A DNA stretch of 19,707 bases from NCBI GenBank assembly GCA_963590165.1, contig CAVANO010000009.1, forward strand, positions 1 to 19,707. Direction: 5' to 3'. The notes under the pieces were generated by a model that did no database searches, was not told the DNA's origin, and worked only from the letters and a program-made list of their open reading frames with translations. Shown one piece after another: positions 1-7,966 of this stretch. Source of the DNA: UBA11524 sp963590165. GTDB lineage: Bacteria > Bacillota > Clostridia > Christensenellales > Aristaeellaceae. The translations under genes and the position numbers were made by a program. Within the stretch, counting starts at the first letter, position 1. Each line of letters begins with the position of its first letter.

Positions 1-54
1 GTGCTGAAAGTACTTGGCTGGAAACGGCCCGGGAGGATAAGTCGCTGCCGGATT
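1..54 (+). rRNA. rrf: 5S ribosomal RNA, 3' part only
   Basis: The first ~54 bases match the 3' half of bacterial 5S rRNA: a GTACTTGGCTGGAAACGGCC helix IV/V segment, then GGGAGGATAAGTCGCTGCCGG, which corresponds to the usual GGGAGAGTAGGTCGCYGCC end. The 5' half lies before the window, so this is the end of an rRNA operon, with 16S and 23S presumably upstream. A terminator hairpin follows within ten bases. The exact 3' end is uncertain by a few bases. Confidence 0.87.
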
Positions 55-61
55 CCTTTTA

Positions 62-93
62 CTCCTCGGCTGTATATGTCGAGGGGATTTTTT
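62..93 (+). terminator. Rho-independent terminator of the rRNA operon
   Basis: A 7-bp stem (62-68 with 80-86, one G-U pair) around an 11-nt loop is followed by six T at 88-93. It lies directly after the 5S rRNA end, as expected for an rRNA operon terminator. Confidence 0.8.
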
Positions 94-110
94 AAATAAT
101 CACATCTGAA

Positions 111-158
111 AGGGACGAAGTTGAAGAGGGACGAAGTTAAAGAGGGACGAAGTCCCGT
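111..158 (+). repeat. Three tandem 16-bp repeats ending in a small hairpin
   Basis: The unit AGGGACGAAGTTGAAG occurs at 111-126, with one change at 127-142 (AGGGACGAAGTTAAAG), and a third partial copy starts at 143. The third copy diverges so that GGGAC-GAA-GTCCC (144-156) forms a perfect 5-bp stem with a 3-nt loop. It lies between the rRNA terminator and the promoter of the VanW-like gene. Only three units and no unique spacers, so it is not a CRISPR array. Function unknown. Confidence 0.8.
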
Positions 159-185
159 CGACTTGTAAAAACTCGCTCCTGCCTA

Positions 186-214
186 TTGCCTCAGGCTGAA
201 AGCGATGGTATAAT
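186..214 (+). promoter_or_regulatory. Sigma-A-type promoter of the VanW-like gene
   Basis: TTGCCT at 186-191, a 17-bp spacer and a perfect TATAAT at 209-214. Transcription should start near 220, which places the upstream in-frame ATG at 220 on the start site itself and supports translation from the GTG at 250. Confidence 0.75.
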
Positions 215-249
215 AAACAATGTATATTTTATGGAAGGAGCACTTCCGA

Positions 250-1404
250 GTGAAACGATTGATGGCTCTGCTGATGCTGCTTTGCATCGGCTTTACGGAA
301 TTGTGCCTGCCGGACAGTACGGCATCGGCCGAGGAAGATGGCACACTGGTCGAAAGTGGCGAGATCGAAGGCTACGATGAGGATGAAGTCATTACAGTCG
401 TCGGCGATGTCTATCCGGATAAGGTGCTGTCTGATTTTGATAGCAGTTCGACCGCGCTGTATACGGCGATGATGCTGGCGAACACGAGCGGCTACACTGA
501 GCGCGATATCGAGAGCAAGCGTGTCTTCCGCATTGGTGATTCTGCCGCGCAGGGCGAGGTTCTCTATGTCGATCCGACATGGGTGATTATGCGCTATAAG
601 GGCGATATTGCCTATGTCAAGCGCCGCCGCATTTACAATGTCAAGGCGATTGATTCTTCGATTACGCCGCCCTATGGCACGCAGAAGCACACGTACATCG
701 CGACGACTGCAACGACCTGCCATGTCCGCAAGTCCATGAGCGACCAGGATGATAGCTGGGTTGTGCTGAACGAGGGCACGATGCTGTCCATCTGGTGCTT
801 TATTGACGGATGGGCTGTTGTGAATTACTGGCGGACGTACGGCTATATCAACGTCAATGAGCTGACGAATTTGATTCCTGTTTCGCCGACGGATGAGCCG
901 ATTCGCGAGGACAGTCCCATCGCGGCGTATACGTCCTACTACACGATGGTCGACACAGAGAAGAACCGCAACCGCATCGTTAACATTGCTCTTGGCTGCT
1001 CATACATTTCCGATGTGTATGAACCCGGCGAGTCATTTGACGGCAACAAGCGCATGGGTCCGTACAACCGTTCCAAGGGTTACCTGCCTGCCGGCGCTCT
1101 GGCGGACGGCACAACAACGACCAGCTACGGCGGCGGCACGTGTCAGGTTTCCTCGACGCTGTACAATGCGCTGCTGCAGTTGCCGGGCATTACCATTTTG
1201 TACCGCCGTGCGCACGGCGCGAATGCCGCGAGTTATCTGCCGCACGGGGTTGACGCTGCAGTTGGCAACAACACACAGAACCTGAAGTTCCGCAACGACT
1301 ACGATTTCCCGATTCGTATCGAGGGTCATACGAGCGGCGACGGTGCGCTGTGTATGCTGATTTACCGCGTCTACGATGAGGACACGGACGAATCCGCCGA
1401 ATAA
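250..1404 (+). CDS. Exported VanW-family protein with SH3-like domain
   Basis: A 384-aa protein. The GTG at 250 is chosen because AAGGAG (235-240) sits 9 nt upstream; an in-frame ATG at 220 has no ribosome binding site and coincides with the predicted transcription start. The N-terminus (KRLMALLMLL, then ASA/EE near residue 27) is a signal peptide without lipobox. Residues ~148-202 resemble a bacterial SH3 domain (VRKS, then DGWAVVNY and YGYI). Residues ~243-360 carry the VanW domain with its hallmark SYGGGTCQVSSTLYNA (Cys298) and a LKFRNDYDFPIRI end. VanW proteins occur in glycopeptide resistance clusters and widely elsewhere in clostridia; their biochemical role is unsettled, and nothing here indicates vancomycin resistance because no other van genes are present. 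Probably an extracellular cell-wall-associated protein. It has its own promoter and a terminator-like hairpin follows, so it looks monocistronic. Confidence 0.88.
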   Translation: MKRLMALLMLLCIGFTELCLPDSTASAEEDGTLVESGEIEGYDEDEVITVVGDVYPDKVLSDFDSSSTALYTAMMLANTSGYTERDIESKRVFRIGDSAAQGEVLYVDPTWVIMRYKGDIAYVKRRRIYNVKAIDSSITPPYGTQKHTYIATTATTCHVRKSMSDQDDSWVVLNEGTMLSIWCFIDGWAVVNYWRTYGYINVNELTNLIPVSPTDEPIREDSPIAAYTSYYTMVDTEKNRNRIVNIALGCSYISDVYEPGESFDGNKRMGPYNRSKGYLPAGALADGTTTTSYGGGTCQVSSTLYNALLQLPGITILYRRAHGANAASYLPHGVDAAVGNNTQNLKFRNDYDFPIRIEGHTSGDGALCMLIYRVYDEDTDESAE

Positions 1405-1408
1405 AGAA

Positions 1409-1450
1409 CAGGCTGTCTTCCGGATTTTACAGGAAGGCAGCCTGCTTTCG
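1409..1450 (+). terminator. Terminator-like hairpin after the VanW-like gene
   Basis: A 13-bp stem (1409-1421 with 1432-1444, one G-U pair) with a 10-nt loop starts 5 bases after the stop codon. The following T-tract is weak (CTTTCGTGTT), so termination may be incomplete and some read-through into the next operon is possible. Confidence 0.6.
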
Positions 1451-1546
1451 TGTTCGGCAAGAATTCAGGCGGAAAATGCAGGATTTCAGCGGATGCAGGT
1501 CGAATTTTTACCATTTGGAATTCAACTCGAAAGGAGAACCATCTGC

Positions 1547-2467
1547 ATGAAACGCCTGCTTCCATGGATTGCCGTGCTGATGCTTATTGCGTTGTCCGTC
1601 GCAAGCGCGGAGGAAACCATCCTTGAGCCGCAGTGGGATGTGCCGGAATATGTCGAATGGCTGCTGGATACGGCACGCGGCGAGCTTGGCTATACCGAAG
1701 GCGAGCACGGTTATACGAAGTACGGCGAGTGGGCGGGCGACCCGTACGCGCAATGGTGCGCTGAATTCCTGTGCTGGTGCGTGGATCAGGTGGATCAGCA
1801 GCACGGCACATCACTGCTCCGGAACATATATCCGTTCTATTCCGGGCAAAACACCGGGCGCAACTGGTTCATCAAGCAGGGGCGGTATGTGACGCGCAAC
1901 GGCAATCTGGAAGACTGGGGTTATCAGTGGCTCAAGGATGACGATACGTACATCACAACCGGAACGTACATCCCGCAGCCAGGCGACTGGGTGTTCTTCA
2001 CGTGGACAAGCACAACGGACACCGACCATGTGGCGATGGTGGAGTATTGCTCGCAGGATGAGGACGGCAACATCACCGTGCACGTCATCGAGGGCAACAC
2101 GCCGACATCCGTCAAGCGAACAGAATACGCGCTGACCTACAACCGCATCTTAGGGTACGGCACGGTGCATGACGTGGCGGATTGGACGATGCGCAGCGGC
2201 AACAGCGGTCAGAAGGTGCTGGAGCTGCAGCAGAAGCTGGCGTATCTGGGCTTCCTTGCCGAGGACAAGGTGGATGGTGTATATGGTGCATCGACGGTCG
2301 AGGCAGTGAAAAGCTACCAGACGAAGCAGGGCTTGAAGGCGCTTGGTATCGCGAACATGGCGACACAGAAGGCACTGAACGAGGAATATCGCCTGCTGCA
2401 GTACACCGACCCGAATGCATGGTCAGGCGTGCAGGACGATGATGAGGAAGATTCCCTCGATTTTTGA
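1547..2467 (+). CDS. Exported CHAP-domain protein with peptidoglycan-binding domain
   Basis: A 306-aa protein. ATG 1547 has AAGGAG 10 nt upstream and opens a typical signal peptide (MKRLLPWIAVLMLIALSVAS, cleavage near ASA/EE). Residues ~60-210 fit a CHAP (NlpC/P60-like cysteine amidase/peptidase) domain: WCAEF with candidate nucleophile Cys71, a PQPGDWVFF strand, DHVAMVE with candidate His161, and IEGNT with Glu182. Residues ~214-279 are a PG_binding_1 domain (MRSGNSGQKVLELQQKL, then VDGVYGASTVEAVKSYQ). The C-terminus is a short acidic tail. Such proteins cleave peptide bonds in peptidoglycan, outside the membrane. The open frame continues upstream, but there is no signal peptide or ribosome binding site there. 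No convincing promoter was seen between 1445 and 1530. First gene of a tight cluster; the pyrophosphatase gene starts 22 nt downstream. Confidence 0.88.
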   Translation: MKRLLPWIAVLMLIALSVASAEETILEPQWDVPEYVEWLLDTARGELGYTEGEHGYTKYGEWAGDPYAQWCAEFLCWCVDQVDQQHGTSLLRNIYPFYSGQNTGRNWFIKQGRYVTRNGNLEDWGYQWLKDDDTYITTGTYIPQPGDWVFFTWTSTTDTDHVAMVEYCSQDEDGNITVHVIEGNTPTSVKRTEYALTYNRILGYGTVHDVADWTMRSGNSGQKVLELQQKLAYLGFLAEDKVDGVYGASTVEAVKSYQTKQGLKALGIANMATQKALNEEYRLLQYTDPNAWSGVQDDDEEDSLDF

Positions 2468-2489
2468 CGCGATAAAGGAGCATTTGAAC

Positions 2490-4115
2490 ATGACAGACCC
2501 GATATTTGTCTGCGGACATCGCAATCCCGATACGGATTCAGTTGTGTCCGCGATGGCGTATGCCGCGCTGAACAACGCGCTCGGCGAAAACGGCTATGTT
2601 GCGGCGATGCAGGGCGCCCCGAATGACGAAACGCAGTTCCTGCTGGATCGCTTCGGCTTTACCGCGCCTTCTGTGCTGACGAACGTGCGGACGCAGGTGC
2701 GCGACATCGACTTCGACCGTCCGCCGACGCTGGGGACAAACGTGCCCATCAGCCACGCGTGGGAGGTGCTGCGCGCGGATGAGAACCTGTCTGCCGTGCC
2801 TGTCACAAACGAGGACGGCACGCTCTACGGCATGTTGACCGCAGGCGGCATCGCCGAGAAGGACATGGAGAGCATTTTTAAGCCGGAAATCAGCGACGTG
2901 CCGGTCTTCAACCTCCTGTCGGCACTCGAAGGGCACATCATCAATAATGAGGAGGATGCGTTTGACACGATTTCCGGCGAGGTGGTTATTGCGCTCCCGA
3001 CACCGGGCGAATGTCTGCGCGGCGTCAGCAGCGGCAGCGTCATCATCTGCGGACAGCAGGAGGACGTTGTCGACAAGGCACTGGAAATCGGTGCATCGTG
3101 CGTCATCATCTGTCAAGGCTCGATGCCGGAAAAGTACCGCGGCATCTCCAGCAAAACATGCATCATCATGACGCCGCATGACGCCTACCGCGCCGCACGC
3201 ATGATTTATCAGGCGATTCCGGTGAAACGCATCGCTCAGCATACAGGCGTAGTGTTCTTCCACCTGAATGACTTCATCGATGATGTGCGCGATGCCGTGC
3301 TGCAAAGCCGCTACCGCTCTTATCCGGTGCTGGATGAGAATGAGAAGGTTGTCGGCACGCTGAGCCGCTATCATTTGCTGCGTCCGCGGAGAAAGCGCGT
3401 CGTGCTCGTCGACCATAACGAGATGAGCCAGTCGATTCCGGGGCTTGAGCAGGCGGAGATCGTCGCCATCATCGACCATCACCGCTTGGCGGACATTCAG
3501 ACCGGCGGCCCCGTGTTTATGCGCAATGAGCCGGTCGGGTCAACAACGACCATTGTCGCGACGATGTATCAGGAACGCGGTCTGCAGCCGTCGGAAAAAC
3601 TTGCCGGACTGATGACGGCAGCCATCCTGTCGGACACGGTCATGTTCAAGTCACCGACGTGCACGCCGCGCGACCGGCGTATGGCGGAGCGTCTGGCGCA
3701 CATTGCTGGAATTGATCTGGAAACACTCGGACGCGAAATGTTCTCTGCAGGCAGCGGCACGGATAAGCCCGTTGAGCAGTTGCTGAACACGGACTTCAAG
3801 GAATTCCATATCGCCGGACATAACTTGGGCATTTGCCAGATTACCTGCTTGGACATCGACCGGATGCTGGAACGTCTGCCGGAGATTCTGCCGGAAATGG
3901 ACAAAATCAAGCAGGCGCATGGCTATGATATGTTCCTGATGATGCTCACGGACGTGCTGCGCTGCGGCACGGAGCTCGTTTTCCTTGGCGGCGAGGACGT
4001 GGTGCGTCAGGCGTTCAACATCGAGGATGAAATCGAGAATCACCATGTGTGGCTGCCGAAGGTTGTCAGCCGGAAAAAACAGATTGTGCCTGCGCTGGCG
4101 CTTCTATGGGGGTAA
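2490..4115 (+). CDS. ppaC: Manganese-dependent inorganic pyrophosphatase with CBS and DRTGG domains
   Basis: A 541-aa family II (DHH superfamily) pyrophosphatase, hydrolysing cytoplasmic PPi to phosphate. ATG 2490 follows AAGGAG by 9 nt. The N-terminal DHH part has GHRNPDTDSV (His10, Asp14, Asp16, metal ligands). A regulatory insert comes next: CBS1 ~72-125, a DRTGG-like region ~140-245 and CBS2 ~247-300. The catalytic domain resumes with VDHNE (308-311) and IIDHHR (DHH 329-331), then SDTVMF (Asp382). The DHHA2 part ends with SRKKQIVPAL (527-536), carrying the substrate-binding Arg/Lys. CBS-PPases are around this length and are known to be inhibited by AMP/ADP and activated by ATP or diadenosine polyphosphates; plain family II enzymes are near 310 aa. 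All key residues look intact. It is the only cytoplasmic product in a cluster of exported proteins. Confidence 0.96.
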   Translation: MTDPIFVCGHRNPDTDSVVSAMAYAALNNALGENGYVAAMQGAPNDETQFLLDRFGFTAPSVLTNVRTQVRDIDFDRPPTLGTNVPISHAWEVLRADENLSAVPVTNEDGTLYGMLTAGGIAEKDMESIFKPEISDVPVFNLLSALEGHIINNEEDAFDTISGEVVIALPTPGECLRGVSSGSVIICGQQEDVVDKALEIGASCVIICQGSMPEKYRGISSKTCIIMTPHDAYRAARMIYQAIPVKRIAQHTGVVFFHLNDFIDDVRDAVLQSRYRSYPVLDENEKVVGTLSRYHLLRPRRKRVVLVDHNEMSQSIPGLEQAEIVAIIDHHRLADIQTGGPVFMRNEPVGSTTTIVATMYQERGLQPSEKLAGLMTAAILSDTVMFKSPTCTPRDRRMAERLAHIAGIDLETLGREMFSAGSGTDKPVEQLLNTDFKEFHIAGHNLGICQITCLDIDRMLERLPEILPEMDKIKQAHGYDMFLMMLTDVLRCGTELVFLGGEDVVRQAFNIEDEIENHHVWLPKVVSRKKQIVPALALLWG

Positions 4116-4120
4116 TGAGA

Positions 4121-5428
4121 ATGGTCAACGGGGCAAAACGGCTGCTGGCGTTGCTGCTTGCCGTCCTTATGATGTGCTCGGCGGCGATGGCAGAGAAGGC
4201 GCATTTCACCCTGAACATTTCAGTGGCGGAGGACGCTGCATTCCAGTCGAAGTTGCTGCAGGAGCTCGCGGCGGTTTTGTCGGAGCTGTCGGTGTCTGGC
4301 GAGTTAACGCTGTCGGACGACAGCTTCGATGTGCAGCTGCAGCTTTCACTTGACGAGGCACCAGACCGGACAGCGGCGACATTGCGCGTCTTCGGTCTGG
4401 ACAGCCATTGGGGTGTGCAGGGGAGCATGCTTGGTTCGGAAACGCTGATGATTAACCATCTGGCGTTGTTGGAGTTTGCGAACAAGGCGTATGAGCACCT
4501 GTCGTTGCCGCTGCAGCATGTCTGTCTGCTGATTTCGCCGTATGCGCATACGAGCGCGTGGGCAGCCGCAGCGCAGCCGCTGCAGGAGCTGGCGGATTCG
4601 GCTGAGGACGGCGTGATTCCGCTGAACGCGATGATGACATGTGCCGAAACGCTGGCACAGCTCGCCGAGGAGGATCGCACGCTGTATTATTATATCGAGG
4701 CGATCGGGCGGACAACCGGTGCGGATGAAGAAATTTTCGCGCTGCTTTACGATTTGCCGTATTATCTGGAGGAAATGTATCCGGACGGGCTGACAGTGGA
4801 GCAGACAGCGCAGCAGACAACGTGGACAAACGGTGAGGATGTCGTATTCCAGCATTCGGAAACGGAAGAGAGTTGGATGCTCTTGCTGAATCTGCCTGAC
4901 CTGCTGACGCTGGACATTGCGCTGAATCGGGATGATACGCAGTTCTCCGGCAAGGTTACGATGGCTTCGACCGTGCTGAACGCGGACATATCGTTTGCTG
5001 TGCCGGTCAGCTTGACGACTGCATCGGCAATTTCGCTGACGGCGACCGCGGAAGGCATGGCGGTCGGTGAGGAGGCAGTGCAAATCACGGTGTCGGGCGA
5101 AAGCGACGGGCAGACAATCAATGTCCGCTGCCTGTCGATGGACAATCAGCCGGTGATGCAGCTGACGGCAGTGCTGAGCGATGTGTCAGCGGATGAAGTG
5201 CACTATACGGCGGATGATATCTTCGGCGTGAATGTGCTGTCCGTCAACGGCACGACGCTGTCCGAGCTGATGCACAGCATCGCGCTGCCGCTGGGCAAAA
5301 CGGCACTGAACTATCTGGTGGTGCTGCCCGCATCGCTGGTGCAGTCGGCAATGGATGAGCTGGAAAGCAGCGGTATTCTGCCGACGTTGGTCGATGCTGT
5401 GCTGTACGGCGAACAGGAGGAATATTGA
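4121..5428 (+). CDS. Exported protein of unknown function
   Basis: A 435-aa protein I do not recognise. Three in-frame ATGs lie close together (4106, 4115, 4121); 4121 is preferred because GGGGG (4108-4112) is 8 nt upstream and the protein then begins MVNGAKRLLALLLAVLMM, a good signal peptide with a likely AMA/EK cleavage site. The ATG at 4115 overlaps the pyrophosphatase stop (TAATG). A Cys lies inside the hydrophobic stretch (LMMC), but Met at -1 makes a lipobox unlikely. The mature part is rich in Ala, Leu, Thr, Ser and acidic residues with few Lys or Arg, alternating helical-looking stretches (e.g. QSKLLQELAAVLSELS) and beta-like stretches in the C-terminal half. No catalytic motif, no C-terminal anchor. 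It probably acts outside the cell. The alpha/beta hydrolase gene begins 2 nt after its stop codon, so the two are likely co-translated. Confidence 0.8.
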   Translation: MVNGAKRLLALLLAVLMMCSAAMAEKAHFTLNISVAEDAAFQSKLLQELAAVLSELSVSGELTLSDDSFDVQLQLSLDEAPDRTAATLRVFGLDSHWGVQGSMLGSETLMINHLALLEFANKAYEHLSLPLQHVCLLISPYAHTSAWAAAAQPLQELADSAEDGVIPLNAMMTCAETLAQLAEEDRTLYYYIEAIGRTTGADEEIFALLYDLPYYLEEMYPDGLTVEQTAQQTTWTNGEDVVFQHSETEESWMLLLNLPDLLTLDIALNRDDTQFSGKVTMASTVLNADISFAVPVSLTTASAISLTATAEGMAVGEEAVQITVSGESDGQTINVRCLSMDNQPVMQLTAVLSDVSADEVHYTADDIFGVNVLSVNGTTLSELMHSIALPLGKTALNYLVVLPASLVQSAMDELESSGILPTLVDAVLYGEQEEY

Positions 5429-5430
5429 GC

Positions 5431-6258
5431 ATGAAACGCTTTCTTTCGGCAATTATTGCATTTATGATGGGGGTATTTGGCATGGCAAAGGCAGAGGAGT
5501 ATCGCATGGAAGAGCTGAACATCGAGAAGGAGGACGGCAGCATCATTGCCGGCTGGCTGTATGTGCCCAACGGCGAGGGCAGCTTCCCGACGGTCGTGCT
5601 GTGTCACGGCTTTAACGGCTCGTACAAGAACGTCACGGGCTATGCGCAGTATCTGGCGAACCGCGGCTATCTGTGCTACGTGTTCGACTTCTGCGGCGGC
5701 GGCACGACCAGCCAGAGCAGCGGTGCCACGACCGACATGACGCTGCTGACGGAACTGGATGACCTCGAACAGGTCATGTCCTTCCTGACGGAATGCGTGG
5801 ACGAGGTCGATGCGGACAAAGTTGTCATTTCCGGCGAAAGTCAGGGAGGCTTCCTGTCGGCGCTCTATGCGGCGAAACATCCGGATAATGTGCAGGCGGC
5901 GATGCTGCTGTATCCGGCGCTGACAATTCCGGATGACGCGCGCGCGAAGTTCCCTGAAGGCACGGAAATCCCTGAAACAGTCAGCTTCCTCGGCATGCAG
6001 GTCAGCGGAAAGTACTATGAGATTGCTCGGACGATGGATGCATGGACGGAAATCGCCGCATTCGAGAAGCCGGTGCTGCTCGTGCACGGCACGGACGACA
6101 AACTTGTGCCGTACAGCTCCTCCGAAAAGGCACTGACCATCTACAAGAACGCGAAACTCGTGCCCATTGATGGCGCGGGTCACGGTTTCTACCTCGATGA
6201 CCGCGAAAAGGCCTGCGAGGCGATGTTCGCCTTCCTGCAGGACAACGGGATTCAATAA
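5431..6258 (+). CDS. Exported alpha/beta hydrolase (esterase-like)
   Basis: A 275-aa protein. ATG 5431 has AGGAGG (5415-5420) 10 nt upstream; a TTG two codons earlier overlaps the previous stop but is less well placed. The signal peptide is MKRFLSAIIAFMMGVFGMAKA. The alpha/beta hydrolase core is clear: LCHGFNGS oxyanion region (58-64), nucleophile elbow GESQGG with Ser137, VHGTDDKLVP with Asp223, and GAGHGF with His251. The arrangement resembles bacterial cinnamoyl/feruloyl esterase-like serine hydrolases, but the real substrate cannot be read from sequence; peptidase activity of a related fold is possible. Last gene of the cluster, followed within 12 nt by a strong bidirectional terminator. 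Confidence 0.88.
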   Translation: MKRFLSAIIAFMMGVFGMAKAEEYRMEELNIEKEDGSIIAGWLYVPNGEGSFPTVVLCHGFNGSYKNVTGYAQYLANRGYLCYVFDFCGGGTTSQSSGATTDMTLLTELDDLEQVMSFLTECVDEVDADKVVISGESQGGFLSALYAAKHPDNVQAAMLLYPALTIPDDARAKFPEGTEIPETVSFLGMQVSGKYYEIARTMDAWTEIAAFEKPVLLVHGTDDKLVPYSSSEKALTIYKNAKLVPIDGAGHGFYLDDREKACEAMFAFLQDNGIQ

Positions 6259-6269
6259 AGAAAATAGAA

Positions 6270-6311
6270 ATGCACCGCCTTCTGTGCCGGATTGGGCAGG
6301 AGGCGGTGCAT
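6270..6311. terminator. Bidirectional terminator between convergent genes
   Basis: An 11-bp perfect stem (6270-6280 with 6301-6311) encloses a 20-nt region. Read on the minus strand, the hairpin is followed by a U-rich stretch (TTTCTATTTTCTTTA), so it can end nnr transcripts too; on the plus strand the trailing tract is GTTCATTT, followed further on by a T-rich run near 6338-6349. It separates the plus-strand cluster from the convergent nnr gene. Confidence 0.72.
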
Positions 6312-6410
6312 GTTCATTTAGGGCAATTCAAGGATTTCTTTCTTTTTTTCCTTCACAAGTCAATTACAAAAATGAACTGATTCTAAATCATCGAGATATC
6401 GACAACTGCC

Positions 6411-7931
6411 TTACAATTCCTCATCATCCACCCGAATGCCATCGAGGAGCGCCTGTGGGGTGGCGCAGTTTTCGCCGAAGCGCTTGGCGGCACGGATGCC
6501 GGCGAGCGAATGAATCAGCACGGCATAGGCGGTCAGCGAGGCGATAGACAGGTCATCTGGCAGCCGGCGGTGCTGGGCAAGCAGTGCGGTCACGATGCCG
6601 GCAAGGACATCGCCGCTGCCGCCTTTGGCAAGGGCAGGTGTACCGAAACGGTTGATGAAGGTGCATTCGCCGTCAGAGATGAGCGTGCGTGCCCCCTTGA
6701 GCACCACGCAGCAGCCGCACAGATCATGCAACTGATTGAGCGCGTCGAGCGGCTCGGCGGTGACTTGCTCCGTGGGCAATTCCAGCAGCCGCGCGGCTTC
6801 GCCCGGATGCGGCGTGATGACATCGTCCTCCTTGAGCGGCAGAATGCCGTCATGTGAGGAGAGCAGCGTCAGCGCATCGGCGTCCCAAACGATGGGGCAA
6901 TCCGCCTCGGCGAACACGCGAAGAAGCATCGTGACGTCCGCCGTCAGGCCACAGCCGCAGCCGATGCAGGCGGCATCTGCCTTGGCAAGCGCGTGACGCG
7001 TCATCAGCGCCGCTTCAGCCGTCAGCAGACCGTTGATTTCGGGCAGGGCAATGCACGTTGCGCCGGGCGCGAGCGTCTGCAGGAGCGGCAGCAGGCTATC
7101 ACGGCAGAGCAGCGTCGTCAGTCCGGCACCGGTGCGGATGCACGCGTTGGCGCAGAATGCCGCGGCACCCGCCATGCCCTTCGAGCCACAAAAGATGACA
7201 GCGCGTCCGCAGTCGCCCTTGTGGAGGGTCGGCTGGCGGCGGAAGGTGCCGGCAAGGTCGGATGGGTCAAGCATCGTCATGCCCGGAAAATCGCGGTCAA
7301 GCGCACTGTCAATGGGCATTAGAATCGGGTGAACGGTTACATTGCCGGTATATTCCGGTCCGTGGCGCAGCAGCAGCCCCTGCTTCATCCGGTGGAAGGT
7401 GACGGTTTCCGTCGCGTGGATGACATCGCTGCCGAGCGGAGCGCCGGTCGTGCCGTCAAGACCGCTTGGAATATCGACCGCAATCACGGGGAGTGCCGGA
7501 TGCTCGTTGCAGCAGCGGATGGCATACGCCGCGTCGCCCTCAATAGCGTGATTCAACCCGGTGCCGTAGAGCGCGTCAACCGCGGCGGTGTAGTCAGCCC
7601 ATGCAATGTCCTCCACAGAGGAAAGCACGCGGACGCCGTGCAGGAGCGCCAGCTTGCGGTTAGTCAGCGCATCGTCGCGGACGGCGCTTGTGACCTCCCA
7701 CACATCCGCACGGCCGCCCTGCATTGCCCACAGGCGAGCTGCCGTGTAGCCATCGCCGCCGTTGTTGCCCGGACCGCACAGGAACAGGACACGGCTTCCG
7801 GCAGGTGCATGACGGGCAATGGCTTGCAGAACGCCCTGCGCGGCATGTTCCATCAGCAAAACCGCAGGAATGCCGTTTTCAGTCAGGAAACGCGTTTCAA
7901 GGGCTTTCATATCGGCAGGTGAGATGGTCAT
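6411..7931 (-). CDS. nnr: Bifunctional NAD(P)H-hydrate epimerase / ADP-dependent dehydratase
   Basis: A 506-aa fusion that repairs hydrated NADH and NADPH (NADHX/NADPHX): the N-terminal epimerase interconverts R and S forms and the C-terminal ADP-dependent dehydratase restores NAD(P)H. The start codon (7929-7931) has AGGAGG (7939-7944) 7 nt upstream. NnrE part: GPGNNGGDGY (53-62), AVDALYGTGL (Asp119) and VDIPSGLDG (152-160). NnrD part: KGDCGRAVIFCGS (238-250), WDADALTLL (349-357), ITPHPGEAARLL (372-383), VLKGA (410-414) and KGGSGDVLAG (436-445) with catalytic Asp441. The usual MENA near residue 28 is MEHA here, a small departure. Length is typical for the fused enzyme. It lies downstream of dnaA on the same strand but has its own promoter. 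Confidence 0.96.
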   Translation of the reverse strand: MTISPADMKALETRFLTENGIPAVLLMEHAAQGVLQAIARHAPAGSRVLFLCGPGNNGGDGYTAARLWAMQGGRADVWEVTSAVRDDALTNRKLALLHGVRVLSSVEDIAWADYTAAVDALYGTGLNHAIEGDAAYAIRCCNEHPALPVIAVDIPSGLDGTTGAPLGSDVIHATETVTFHRMKQGLLLRHGPEYTGNVTVHPILMPIDSALDRDFPGMTMLDPSDLAGTFRRQPTLHKGDCGRAVIFCGSKGMAGAAAFCANACIRTGAGLTTLLCRDSLLPLLQTLAPGATCIALPEINGLLTAEAALMTRHALAKADAACIGCGCGLTADVTMLLRVFAEADCPIVWDADALTLLSSHDGILPLKEDDVITPHPGEAARLLELPTEQVTAEPLDALNQLHDLCGCCVVLKGARTLISDGECTFINRFGTPALAKGGSGDVLAGIVTALLAQHRRLPDDLSIASLTAYAVLIHSLAGIRAAKRFGENCATPQALLDGIRVDDEEL

Positions 7932-7966
7932 GGGGCACCCTCCTCGGACAATGTATTCTATGCATC

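Noticed and set aside
111..158. Possible CRISPR array
   Set aside because: The repeats are directly adjacent 16-mers without spacers, only three copies, and no cas genes are present.
250..1404. Vancomycin resistance gene
   Set aside because: Only a VanW-domain protein is present, without vanA/B ligase, vanH, vanX or vanRS; VanW-like proteins are widespread in clostridia with no resistance role shown.
4121..4200. Lipoprotein signal in the exported 435-aa protein
   Set aside because: The Cys follows LMM; Met at -1 is not accepted in a normal lipobox, and a good AMA/EK type I site follows.
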